From ZC4RG30 sp963777735 (GTDB lineage: Bacteria > Pseudomonadota > Gammaproteobacteria > Steroidobacterales > Steroidobacteraceae): DNA of 64,000 nt. Both the position numbers and the translations under genes were made by a program. The notes below the pieces were generated by a model. The model ran no database searches, was not told the DNA's origin, and was given only the letters and a program-made list of their open reading frames with translations. Below are positions 18,336 to 27,459 of the stretch, in pieces; position 1 is the stretch's first letter; the number at the start of each line of letters is the position of its first letter. Location: NCBI GenBank assembly GCA_963777735.1, contig CAVZRQ010000008.1, positions 1,054,001 through 1,118,000 on the forward strand, in the 5' to 3' direction.

Positions 18336-18367
18336 AAAATCCAGGAGCCAGGGCTGCACGGGCAGGG

Positions 18368-18404
18368 TTGAAAATGCCGCGATCGTCAGTCGCGGCATTT
18401 TCAA
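18368..18404. terminator. Bidirectional hairpin terminator
   Basis: Fifteen-base arms (TTGAAAATGCCGCGA and its exact complement) pair around a 7-base loop between two convergent genes. The A- and T-rich arm ends give U-tracts on both strands. Confidence 0.85.
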
Positions 18405-18417
18405 TCCCTGGAACAGA

Positions 18418-21142
18418 TCAGAATTTCGCTCGCAGGCTGAGCGCAAACAGGCGACCGATCGGGTTGGTGACCGTCGGGTCGTATCCGCCACCACTGTTCT
18501 GCCCTTGTCGCGAATTGACATAGGGTGGGTCAGCGTCGAACACGTTCCTCGCTTCGAGGCCCAACGTGAGACCGTCGACTCCCAACATGTCGAAGGTGTC
18601 AGAGAGCCGCCAGTTCAGCGTGACGTCAACGAGATTGTACGCTTTGACTTTTTCGTCCGGCTCGACGATGTCGTTCACGTATCCGCCAACGTGCTGCACT
18701 TCACCACGCAGCGTGAACGGCCCGCGGTTCCATGCCACCGAAGCGCGCGCCTTGAAGGTAAGCGGATTGTAGATCTTGTTCTTCAGGCTTGTCGTGTCGC
18801 CAGCAGGTGTGAAGGCCACATCGTAACCAGTGAGATACGTGCCATTGAATCCGAAGGTGAGCGTGTCGGCGGCCCCGACATCGGTCACGTAGCGCATGTC
18901 GAAATCGATGCCCTGCATTTGCGAGCGCCCGAGATTGAGGCTGCGGCCGTCGGCATAGATGCAGTTCGAGTAATCGGGGAGCGGCGCGGTAAGGCAGGCT
19001 GTGCTCGCGCCCGCGATCTGCCGCAGGGCGACCGGCCCGGTGCCGGCGATGCCGTTGTCCCGGATGTCCACAATCCGGTCATAGGCGGGCCTCCCAAACA
19101 GGATGACATCGGTCCCGGCATATTCATCTGCGTAGGTCAGGATCGAAAGGTTCGAGAGCAGACCCGCAATCGTGTTCTCGTAGGCGATGTCGAAATAGGT
19201 GAGGCTGATCTTCAACCCATCCAGCGGTTCGAAATCCGCGCCGAGTGTCCAGGTGGTCGCGGTTTCCGGTGCGAGATCGGGATTGGGGCCGGAACCCACC
19301 TTGAAGACTGGCAGGGCCGCGCCACCGGCCGGATTCTGGTGGTTCTGCACGTACAGGAACGTGCTGTTGCCGAATATCTCGGGGAAGGTCGGCGCGCGGA
19401 ACGAGGTGCCATAGCTGCCGCGGATCTTGAGGCCATCCACCGGCACCCAGTTCAAACCGAACTTCGGATTGGTTGTGCCACCGACGTCGTTGTAATCATC
19501 ATGGCGAAGAGCTGCAGTAACCTGCAGTTCCTTGAAACCGGCGGTTGTGTTGTCCGCGCCGAAAACCGGAATGAGCAGCTCGGCGTAGGTCGAGTTGACC
19601 TTGCGGTTGTAGACCCTTTCTTCCGGCAACCCGGAAGAAATTGCCATGGTGAAGTCCTGTCCTTCATAACCCAGTGCGGCCTTCACTTCGCCGCCAGGCA
19701 ACCCGAACACTGGCCCATTGAGGCCTGCCTGCCAGGTTTTCATGTCCGCATTGGTCGGGAATGTCGCGTCGGCAACGAAGAGCAGTGCTTTGGTGGCGTC
19801 GCTGGTACGGCCCAGACCATAGGGATCGAAAGCCGTCGCGGGGTTGCTGCTGGCAAGCGCTGCCGTGAGCGCAGTCGAATTGAGGCCGGCCGTCGAATCC
19901 GCCCGGTCTTCGGCTTTACCGAAACCAAAACGGCCGTCGAGTTCCCATTCCTTGGGCAGGCCGACGCGGAATCCGGGCGTCATTTGCCAGTTCGTCTGGT
20001 AACCGCCGTAGACATCGGGCGGCGTATCCTCCTCGAAATTGTAGGCAATCTGATACCCGCCTGAACCCGGCACATAGAAGCTTGGCGCAACGAAGAAGGC
20101 ATTCGTTTGCGGAACAGTAAACGTGCTGGTCAGCGCCCCGGGAAGACGGGCGAAATCGCGCTTGTTGTAATAGCCGTCGAACAGCAGTTCGAAATTTTCG
20201 GTAATTTCGAATGTGGCAGTCGAGCTGATCGAATCATAGATCTGCTCCGGGAACAGATCCTGAAGGCTTTGCGGATCGCATAGATTCCGCGTGCCGGCCA
20301 CGAGGCTGGCGGCGTTGGCAGCGGAGAATTGATCCGGCAGGGCGTAGTTCTGCCCCTGGTAAGTCAGGGTGCCAGGCGAGCACTGGGTGACCCTGTAATC
20401 CGGTCCGCCCCAGGGAGTCAGGTCGCTGGTATTGAAGCTACGGTCGGCACCGTTGAGGTTCGACCGGAATGCATGTTCATAGGCGACCATGACCTGGCCA
20501 CGATCAAAGACCTTGCCGAAGGCAGCACCGGCATTCCATTCCCAGAAATCGCCGTTGCCGGTGGAGCCTGCACGTGTGAAGGCTTCGACTCCGTCCAGAC
20601 TGCGGCGCGGGAATGAGATTGACCACACCGGCCACCGCGTCAGAACCGTAGATTGCCGATGCGCCGTCTGCGATGACCTCGACCCTCTCGACTCCCAAAG
20701 TAGGGATCACCGAAGGGCTGATGGCCCGACCATTGGTCGTCATGCGGTGGCCGTCGGTAATGATGAGGGTCGAAAACGGGCTGAGGCCGCGCAAGTTGAT
20801 CGAGTTCGACCAGGTGGCGTTGCCGTTACCGGCATTCTGCGCGCGCGAGTTCTCGGAAAAGCCGATGTCGAAGACCTGCGGCAGATCCTGGATCATGCGG
20901 TCGAGAGTGACCTGACCGGAATCCTCGATTTCCATCCTGCCAATCGTGGTGACGATTGCACCGACGGGTGCTACGCCGGCGATGCGGCTCCCCGTGACCA
21001 CGACTTCCTGCAGTTCAGTGGCCTCTTCGGCGTCTTCCTGCGCGACGGCGTTTTGCGTCGTCACCAGGCTGCATGCAGCGATAACCACCGATGACGCGCC
21101 CTGCAGTAAATGGCCGCGCGATACCCCAATGCGAGTCTTCAT
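18418..21142 (-). pseudogene. TonB-dependent receptor, single-base frameshift
   Basis: The N-terminal frame from ATG 21142 gives a signal peptide (ending NAVAQ), TonB-box-like LQEVVVTGSRI and a plug domain up to YGSDAVAGVVNLIP. The rest of the receptor continues in the next frame from PRRSLDGVEAFTRAGS to FALSLRAKF at 18418. Removing one base in the G-run at 20609-20611 restores NLIPRRSLDGVEA and one open frame of about 907 codons. It is thus a recent one-base insertion or a sequencing error; no other damage is seen. Operator B lies upstream. A barrel ending in Phe fits an outer-membrane receptor. Confidence 0.85.
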
Positions 21143-21326
21143 TTCACACTCCCTCTGAATTGACCGCTGACGCGGCGCATTTTTTGTTCATTCCCCGGCA
21201 GACGGATCGAATCGTGCCCCTGTCATCGAGAGTCGTTCCGAGACGGCCATACACGCGATACCGGGCGCTGCCTTTCTCATGTGGCTTCTTGTAGTCCGGA
21301 ATTCCTGCATTCGAGAATAACAGAGC

Positions 21327-21344
21327 GTTGACGATATCGTTAAC
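21327..21344. promoter_or_regulatory. Candidate operator B (shared inverted repeat)
   Basis: GTTGACGATATCGTTAAC has the same GTTGAC-6-GTnnAC layout as operator A, with one mismatch between its own arms. It lies 185 bp upstream of the frameshifted receptor gene. Confidence 0.5.
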
Positions 21345-21423
21345 AATCTGGAATTCCCCCTCATTCGCCACTGCAACGACCGGGGATTAATACTGTCCAG
21401 GCAATAAAACGCCGGGCGCCTGT

Positions 21424-21474
21424 CGCGCGCTACGGATCGGCGCGAACGTCGCGAGCTACGCGCTCGCGCACTGG
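21424..21474 (+). pseudogene. Relic of a DUF4159 gene 3' end
   Basis: This 51-nt stretch matches the 3' end of the DUF4159 gene at 16990-17040 at 45 positions and would encode RALRIGANVASYALAHW against RALRIGSNVAVYALTH. The stop codon TAG is changed to TGG here, and nothing upstream resembles the rest of the gene. It is therefore an isolated C-terminal relic of a paralogue. The remainder of the 375-bp gap between 21143 and 21517 holds operator B and no gene. Confidence 0.65.
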
Positions 21475-21517
21475 GCGACCTTGGCCCGGAACGCTGCGCG
21501 GTGGGCTGCGACCGGCC

Positions 21518-22024
21518 CTATGCCTGCTCGGGACGCACCGCGAAGGCATTCGCGTCAAAGGGATCATCAAGCTGCCCGAGCGCGTGCATTTCTTTTGCTG
21601 TCTTGTGGATCTCGGCCTGGAGCGAACTGAGCGTTTCCGCCGAGAGCCAGTTCTTCTTCCTGTACTCCAACTCAACCAATTGCAGGCAGTTGGCCAGATT
21701 GTTTACGTGGTGCTGCACCTTGTGCATGGTCTGCCGCAAGGTCTTCTGCTTCTCTTCGCGAACAGTCAGAACGCGCTCACGCTCCAACGCATCATGCAGC
21801 TCGCGGTTCAGCCGCTGAAAAAGCGCCGTCATGGGGACGGCAACAGTGAATGAGCACAGGAACGCGGTGAGCAGATAGTCTGCGCGCACGCTTCCATTGA
21901 TCGCGAAGCTGATCACAGTAGTAATGGCAAGCGAACTCGCGACTGCTATTGCCGTATAAAACGCACGCTCCTGCAGGATGTGCGCTCTGCGCCGCGCAGG
22001 AAGAATACTGATTTGGAAGAACAT
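21518..22024 (-). CDS. Membrane protein with DHp-like helical region, no ATPase domain
   Basis: ATG 22024 (MFFQISILPARRR) is chosen because the codons upstream give a non-membrane, Cys-rich leader. Two hydrophobic helices (AFYTAIAVASSLAITTVISFAI, YLLTAFLCSFTVAVPMTALF) are followed by a long charged helix and MHKVQHHVNNLANCLQLVELEYRKKNWLSAETLSSLQAEIHKTAKEM. The HHVNN segment resembles the phospho-acceptor His box and helix hairpin of sensor kinases, but the protein ends about 168 residues in, with no ATP-binding domain. It could be a phosphotransfer or decoy partner, or a remnant. It is divergent from the GntR-ABC operon and shares its upstream region. Confidence 0.6.
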   Translation of the reverse strand: MFFQISILPARRRAHILQERAFYTAIAVASSLAITTVISFAINGSVRADYLLTAFLCSFTVAVPMTALFQRLNRELHDALERERVLTVREEKQKTLRQTMHKVQHHVNNLANCLQLVELEYRKKNWLSAETLSSLQAEIHKTAKEMHALGQLDDPFDANAFAVRPEQA

Positions 22025-22157
22025 GTCTTGACCAGCTGCCTCGTGAAACACGTGTAGCCCAAGGTTACTCGAGAGACATCCTATGTCGGAACGGGAAACC
22101 CTGGAGCAGGGCAGCAAGTAACCACATTTCCCGCAACTATGGCCAACGCCTCTTACG

Positions 22158-22182
22158 TGTGTCACACTACACCTGTGACACA
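22158..22182. promoter_or_regulatory. Candidate YtrA-type operator
   Basis: TGTGTCAC and its exact complement GTGACACA face each other across 9 bases, ending 19 nt before the GntR start codon. YtrA-type GntR repressors usually bind inverted repeats in their own promoter, so autorepression of the GntR-ABC operon is likely, with possible effect on the divergent gene. Confidence 0.55.
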
Positions 22183-22200
22183 TAGGAGCCCTGGCTGCAC

Positions 22201-22605
22201 ATGGTCCCGTTTACCGTCAAGCTCATCCCCGGCCCCTCCATTTTCGATCAGGTGTGCTTCGCCGCCATCCGATCCATCCTCGCGGGTGCGATGAAGGCGG
22301 GCGACGCCTTCCCTTCCGTGCGCGCCCTCGCTCTGGATCTCCGCATCCATCCCAACACCGCCCACAAGGTGGTGCAGCACCTCATCCAGGAGCGCTGGCT
22401 GGTAGCGCAGCCCGGCGTTGGCACTGTGGTGGCCGCTCCGCCCAAGGCGCGGGCCGGCGATCGAAAGCATCTGCTGGAACACGATGTGGAGAAACTGGTC
22501 GTCGAGGCCGTGCGCGTAGGCGCGAGCCTCGGCGAAGTGCAGGATGCCGTGGAGCAGAGCTGGAAGAACCTGCGCGGCCTGAAGGTTGTTGCCAATGATC
22601 ATTGA
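22201..22605 (+). CDS. GntR-family regulator, YtrA type
   Basis: The 134-residue protein has the winged-helix GntR domain in its first 75 residues (IFDQVCFAAIRSILAGAMKAGDAFPSVRALALDLRIHPNTAHKVVQHLIQERWLVAQPGVGTVV). A short helical tail of about 50 residues follows instead of a ligand-binding domain. This is the YtrA subgroup, which nearly always controls an adjacent ABC transporter operon. The ABC ATPase gene overlaps its 3' end by 11 nt. A matching inverted repeat lies just upstream. Confidence 0.92.
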   Translation: MVPFTVKLIPGPSIFDQVCFAAIRSILAGAMKAGDAFPSVRALALDLRIHPNTAHKVVQHLIQERWLVAQPGVGTVVAAPPKARAGDRKHLLEHDVEKLVVEAVRVGASLGEVQDAVEQSWKNLRGLKVVANDH

Positions 22606-23521
22606 AGCCCGGCATGTCGCGAAGCGCTATGGCCGCTTCGACGCCATCGATGATCTCAACTTGCAGGTGCCGGAAGGCTCCGTATTCGCGCTGATCGGAC
22701 CCAACGGCACCGGCAAGACCACGACCATCCGCATGATGATGAATATCCTGCAGCCTGATCGCGGCGAGATTGTCGTGCTCGGCACACCCTCGCGCGAGCT
22801 CTCCGCAGCGCACTTCCAGAACATCGGCTATGTGTCGGAGAGCCAGAAATTGCCAGGCGGACTCACGCTCGCGCAGTATTTCTCGTATCTGCAAAGTCTC
22901 TATGCCACCTGGGATCGCGGCCTGGCACAGGACCTCTGCGAGCAGTTTGAGCTGCCGCCGATGCGCCGCATCCGGCACCTCTCGCATGGCATGCGCATGA
23001 AGGCCTTGCTGGTGGGTGCCCTCGCCTTTCGCCCGAAGCTGCTGGTACTGGATGAGCCCTTGAGCGGGCTGGATACGCTGGTGCGGGATGAAGTGGTCAA
23101 CGGCCTGCTGCAGCAGGCGGCGGATACCACGATCCTGATCTCTTCACACGAGCTCACGGAGATCGAGAGCTTCACCACGCATGTGGCGTTCATGCAGAAC
23201 GGCCGGTTGCTGCTCCAGGAATCCATCGAAACACTGCAGCAGCGCTTCCGCGAAGTATCCGTGACGCTCTCTGCAGTGAAGGAGCTTCCCGCCTCATGGC
23301 CCGCCGAGTGGCTGCTCCCCGAGATTGCCGGTCACCGCCTGCGCTTCGTCTGCTCGGATTACGAGGATGACCCGCAGCTCTACCAGCGCGTGGTGCGGCA
23401 TTTCGGCGCCATCCAGCTGGAATGCGCCGCGATGCCATTGCGCTCGATCGCCACTTCGCTGATGCAGGCCCGCAAGCGCAGCCTGGCAACCACCAGTCGC
23501 CCGAGGAATGACCTGCCATGA
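22595..23521 (+). CDS. ABC transporter ATP-binding protein
   Basis: The 308-residue ATPase has Walker A GPNGTGKTT (about 35-43), the signature LSHGMRMK in place of LSGGQ, Walker B LLVLDEPLSGLD and the switch His in LISSHELTEIE. It is of the ABC-2 exporter type (CcmA/YtrB-like), with an extra C-terminal region of about 90 residues. ATG 22595 overlaps the regulator gene; the stop overlaps the permease-fusion start as ATGA. It should power the membrane part encoded next. Confidence 0.93.
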   Translation: MIIEARHVAKRYGRFDAIDDLNLQVPEGSVFALIGPNGTGKTTTIRMMMNILQPDRGEIVVLGTPSRELSAAHFQNIGYVSESQKLPGGLTLAQYFSYLQSLYATWDRGLAQDLCEQFELPPMRRIRHLSHGMRMKALLVGALAFRPKLLVLDEPLSGLDTLVRDEVVNGLLQQAADTTILISSHELTEIESFTTHVAFMQNGRLLLQESIETLQQRFREVSVTLSAVKELPASWPAEWLLPEIAGHRLRFVCSDYEDDPQLYQRVVRHFGAIQLECAAMPLRSIATSLMQARKRSLATTSRPRNDLP

Positions 23522-26076
23522 GTTTCCAGTTCAGGATTGCGGGCGCGATTCTCCGGAAGGATGTGTTGATCCTTTATCCGCTGGTGCTTCTCTGCATCCT
23601 GCTGCTCGCAGGAGATGTAATCATCACCCGCCTGGAGCTCCTGCCTCTCTGGATATCGCTGCGGCAGCCTCTCGTCGGTCTCTCTGTCATGGCACTCATC
23701 TTTTCCGTCTTCCAGAACGATAGCCCAGTAGGACTGACAGACGACTGGCTGTGCCGCCCGGTGCCACGGCGCGAACTGCTGGCCGCGAAGCTGCTGCTGG
23801 TGTTGGCCGTGCTGTATCTTTCCCGCGCAATCGCCACCTTCGGTGTGGATCTGGCGCTGGGATTGCCCCTGGTCGAGGCCCTGCAGGATGCGCTGCTGCT
23901 GCAGGATCCGTACATCCTTTTGCCCCTGCCGGTGGTGCTGATCATTGCCATGGTCACACGCAATCTGGTCCAGGGCATTGGCACCCTTATCGGCCTGTTC
24001 ATCTGCGTCTTCGTGATCCCGACACCATTGACCAGTGAACCCGGACCACTGGATCCCGGCATTGGCGATGCACTCGAAGCCGCGGGCCTCGGCTGGATCA
24101 TGCTGACACCGGCAAAACTCGTGCCCCTGCTGCTGGTGGCCGTGGTCTGCTGGCTGGTGTACTGGCGCAAGCAGATCACCGCGGCGCGCGTGCTGCTGGT
24201 CGTCACCACCTTGGCCATCGCGATGTTCATCGTGCTGCCGATGTGGGTTCTGCCGTGGAGCACGGTGTATGCCGTGCAGCGCGCCGCCCTGCCGGAAGCG
24301 GCCAGCGAAGGTGCGGTCGTTGCGAGCCGACTCCAGTTGCGCAATCCGCGCGCCTGCTTTCCCGCCACACGCATCGGAAATCTGTCTTCCGATACCGCGT
24401 TCGGCGCTGCGCGGCAATTCCATAGTCTGCGGTTGTGGCCGGAGGAGGCCCTGCGTGGCGCCGGCCCGGATTCGCTGGCCTTCTTTACCAGCATCGAGGT
24501 CGATTCACTGCCTCTGGACTGGCGCGTGAAACTCAACTACGTGCAGGCCGACTACCTCATCGACGGAAACAAGCCCTCCTGGTCCCTGCGTCCGGCTCGC
24601 TACATTACCGATGACGTCGGTGCTGGTCCGCTATCGCATGCCTGGATGCTCCCCGGGTTCGTGGTTCAGGATCTTGCGGCACGGTCGAACACTGCACTCC
24701 GGCTCCAGTATTCGCTGACACTGCTCAAGCCGCGCAACTTCAGTCTGCCGACTGACGGCCGGCGACATGTGATCCCGGGCTTCGGCCGCTGCACCGCCAC
24801 GGTAGACGTACTGGGCAATGACATCGATGTGGAATGTTTCAGCGGCTTTCAACACACCGCGCAACTCAGTGCGGAACTGAACGGCATTCCGGCCAGCCGC
24901 GCGTATTCGATGGCGGACTTCGCGCCGCGCTGGGCACAGCTGCTCCGCAGCCAGCGCATCAGCCTTGCCATCGGCTCCGCGCGACTGGCGCGACATGACA
25001 CCGTCACCGTTTCCACCTGGGAAGCAGCGGGCCACGTCGACGAGTCGCTCACCCTGCCTGGAATCCTCGGCGCCGCTCCAGAGACCTGCCCTTTGCCGAC
25101 CAGCAATGGCCCCGCTTTCCAGCAGTCTCGCTGGCGTGACGCCGCTCCGCACCAGGCCTATTCCATCAGCGTGGATGAAGGTGTGCAGCTCGAAGTGCTG
25201 GATTTCGGCGGCAAGGGGCCAGCGGTGCTGCTGCTGCCAGGACTTGGCGCTACCGCGCACACCTTCGACGACTTCGCACCGCTGCTGACCCCCCGGCATC
25301 GCGTCATTGCCATGACTCGACGCGGTACGGGCTATTCCAGCAAGCCGGATTTCGGCTTCGACACGGCGCGGCTTGCCCAGGACATCCTGCGTGTGATCGA
25401 CGCCATGCAGCTCGAGAAGCCGCTACTGGTGGGCTCGTCCATTGCCGGCGATGAGCTCACCTGGCTTGGTGGCCATCATCCGGAGCGCCTGAGCGGGCTT
25501 GTCTATCTTGATGCCGCGTACGACCGTTCCGGAAATCCCGACTCCACCACATCAAGACGCATGCGCGAACTGAATCGCGCGCTGCCACCCGAGCCGGCGG
25601 CACCACCGCAGGCATTTCTCGATTACGAAGCCGCGTCCACATACATGGAGGAAAAAGGCTATCTGCCATACCCGGAGGGCGAGCTGATCGCGCTGCTGAA
25701 CGTCACCAATCCCTTCCTGGCCGGCGCGCCCAGCATCGATGCGCGCACGCAGCAGGCCATCACATCTGCCATTGCAGCACCGGACTATGCTGCAGTGCGC
25801 ATCCCTGCGCTGGCGATCTATGCCTTCCAGAACCCGAATGAACCGCTGCCGTACTGGTACGACGTGAACGACCCGCAACTGCTCGCCAACCTCGGCGAAC
25901 TGGGCCAGCTCGCCAACGCACAGAAAAGAAGGAGCATCGAGCTGTTCAGGACTGGCGTGAAGAATGGAGAAGTGCTGGAGATGCCTGATGCAAAGCACAT
26001 GATCTACCAGTCGAACCCGCAGCAGGTCCGGCAGGCGATCGAGGAATTCGCGGCCCGAGTGACACGGGATCCGTGA
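23518..26076 (+). CDS. ABC-2-like permease fused to an alpha/beta hydrolase
   Basis: This 852-residue protein joins two unrelated modules in one open frame. Residues about 1-246 hold seven or so hydrophobic helices, like the membrane part of the YtrA-type ABC exporter next to it. Residues about 250-530 form a hydrophilic linking region with no recognised domain. Residues about 545-852 are an alpha/beta hydrolase: AVLLLPGLGATAHTFDDFAPLL, MTRRGTGYSSKP, nucleophile GSSIAGDELTWLG with Ser near 641, YLDAAYDRSG, and a C-terminal His in PDAKHMIYQS. The normal GHS of this hydrolase group is GSS here. The start overlaps the ATPase stop (ATGA). It is probably the permease subunit, with the hydrolase acting on the transported compound or on lipid or peptide at the membrane face; which side is unknown. 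Confidence 0.85.
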   Translation: MSFQFRIAGAILRKDVLILYPLVLLCILLLAGDVIITRLELLPLWISLRQPLVGLSVMALIFSVFQNDSPVGLTDDWLCRPVPRRELLAAKLLLVLAVLYLSRAIATFGVDLALGLPLVEALQDALLLQDPYILLPLPVVLIIAMVTRNLVQGIGTLIGLFICVFVIPTPLTSEPGPLDPGIGDALEAAGLGWIMLTPAKLVPLLLVAVVCWLVYWRKQITAARVLLVVTTLAIAMFIVLPMWVLPWSTVYAVQRAALPEAASEGAVVASRLQLRNPRACFPATRIGNLSSDTAFGAARQFHSLRLWPEEALRGAGPDSLAFFTSIEVDSLPLDWRVKLNYVQADYLIDGNKPSWSLRPARYITDDVGAGPLSHAWMLPGFVVQDLAARSNTALRLQYSLTLLKPRNFSLPTDGRRHVIPGFGRCTATVDVLGNDIDVECFSGFQHTAQLSAELNGIPASRAYSMADFAPRWAQLLRSQRISLAIGSARLARHDTVTVSTWEAAGHVDESLTLPGILGAAPETCPLPTSNGPAFQQSRWRDAAPHQAYSISVDEGVQLEVLDFGGKGPAVLLLPGLGATAHTFDDFAPLLTPRHRVIAMTRRGTGYSSKPDFGFDTARLAQDILRVIDAMQLEKPLLVGSSIAGDELTWLGGHHPERLSGLVYLDAAYDRSGNPDSTTSRRMRELNRALPPEPAAPPQAFLDYEAASTYMEEKGYLPYPEGELIALLNVTNPFLAGAPSIDARTQQAITSAIAAPDYAAVRIPALAIYAFQNPNEPLPYWYDVNDPQLLANLGELGQLANAQKRRSIELFRTGVKNGEVLEMPDAKHMIYQSNPQQVRQAIEEFAARVTRDP

Positions 26077-26174
26077 ACGCCAGGGAGTGATTCAGTCATC
26101 GGTTGACGATCTAAAGTTCTGGCTGCGTCGGCCGATTACACCTGTACCAATCTGGTAATCCGGCCGGCTGCTCC

Positions 26175-27398
26175 GTGACCCACCGCACAACAATTGATCT
26201 TTCCCAGTTCCCGGATTCCAGCTGCGCGCAGGAACTTCGGCGCGGCGTCTCGCGATTGCGCTTTGAGCCCCTGCTGGAGGCGGCGTTCAGGCAGGTGCAC
26301 CTGGAACGCGCACACATCAGGACCAGGGCCTGGGGTCTGGTGACGGCCGTTTTCGGGATCGCATTTACCCTCGGGAAGCTCCGCACGGAAGGGCTGCTGG
26401 ATCCGATCACGATCATGCACTTCGCCATTCTGCCCGTGTCGCTGCTTGCCGCATGGCTGCCCTGGAGCCGCCACTACTACTCCCACTACCTGCCGTTTGC
26501 GCGGTTTTCGATACCGATCGTTTCGGCGCTGGCGGCGCCTTTCTCTGCGCAGGCCGTCGCCCAGGGGCATCTGGAGGTAGTGACGATGGTGGCGCTGCAG
26601 ATCGTGGGCATCTTCCAGTTCTCGGGCCTGCTGTACCGCACGGCGCTCACCACGTGCATCCTGGTGGTGGCCGGATTTGCCGTCGGCACTGTCATCTGGT
26701 CCTTGCCGCCGGCTGTTGCATACACCTATGTGCCCATCATGGGCCTGGCAACGCTGCTCGGTGCCGTCGAGTCACGGGGTTCGGAGATCATCACGCGCAC
26801 CCAGTACCTGGAGGGCCAGCTGCTGGGAGAGTTGCTGGAGCGCGACCCGCTCACCGGGCTGAAGAATCGCCGCAGCTTCGACGAACACCTGCAGCGAATC
26901 TGGCTACAGGCGCAGCGCGACGAACGCGCGGTGGCGGTGCTCATGGTGGATGTCGACGATTTCAAGCGGTACAACGACACGTATGGTCACCAGGCGGGTG
27001 ACGAGACGTTGCGTCACATAGGGAGAGTGCTCCGCGAATTCGGACGAAGGCCACTCGACCTTGCCGCCCGCTATGGCGGAGAGGAGTTTGCGCTGATCAT
27101 GAACGATGTGACCGTGGATCACGCCGGCAAGGTGGCCGAGCAACTGCGCGCCGCCGTGGCAGGGCTCGGCATCCCGCATGTCGCCGCACGCGCTGCCGAT
27201 ACCGTGACGCTCAGCATCGGCGTTGCAGTGGTAAAGCCTGTCATCGGGCGCTCGGTGCTGGGGCTTGTCCAGCTGGCAGATGAAGCGCTCTATGCCGCCA
27301 AGGCGGCGGGCCGCAATCGCGTCGTCGTCCGGGGCGCAGATGCCTATCGTGAGCTGGATACCGGCATGTTTGCCGTCCCCGGGATGCAGCAGCGCTGA
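26175..27398 (+). CDS. Membrane diguanylate cyclase (GGDEF)
   Basis: Start GTG 26175 is the earliest in-frame start after a stop and no nearby ATG fits. About six hydrophobic helices (residues about 50-200) lead into a GGDEF domain: ERDPLTGLKNRRSFDEHL, VDVDDFKRYNDTYGHQAGDETLR, active-site RYGGEEF. An RPLD motif five residues before GGEEF is the expected product-inhibition site, so both synthesis and feedback control of c-di-GMP look intact. The membrane part is not a named sensor domain. No effector is adjacent. Confidence 0.9.
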   Translation: MTHRTTIDLSQFPDSSCAQELRRGVSRLRFEPLLEAAFRQVHLERAHIRTRAWGLVTAVFGIAFTLGKLRTEGLLDPITIMHFAILPVSLLAAWLPWSRHYYSHYLPFARFSIPIVSALAAPFSAQAVAQGHLEVVTMVALQIVGIFQFSGLLYRTALTTCILVVAGFAVGTVIWSLPPAVAYTYVPIMGLATLLGAVESRGSEIITRTQYLEGQLLGELLERDPLTGLKNRRSFDEHLQRIWLQAQRDERAVAVLMVDVDDFKRYNDTYGHQAGDETLRHIGRVLREFGRRPLDLAARYGGEEFALIMNDVTVDHAGKVAEQLRAAVAGLGIPHVAARAADTVTLSIGVAVVKPVIGRSVLGLVQLADEALYAAKAAGRNRVVVRGADAYRELDTGMFAVPGMQQR

Positions 27399-27459
27399 AG
27401 CGACCGGATCTGCTTGAGCCACGGTATCCGGCAAACGAGCCGCCCGCCTCTTTCCGTTC

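Noticed and set aside
20609..20611. Programmed ribosomal frameshifting in the receptor gene
   Set aside because: No slippery heptamer or downstream structure is evident, and receptor genes are not known to use it; indel or error is simpler.
26130..26165. Imperfect hairpin upstream of the diguanylate cyclase (GGCCGATTAC...GTAATCCGGCC)
   Set aside because: The loop is long, no U-tract follows and no riboswitch pattern fits; it is too weak to call.
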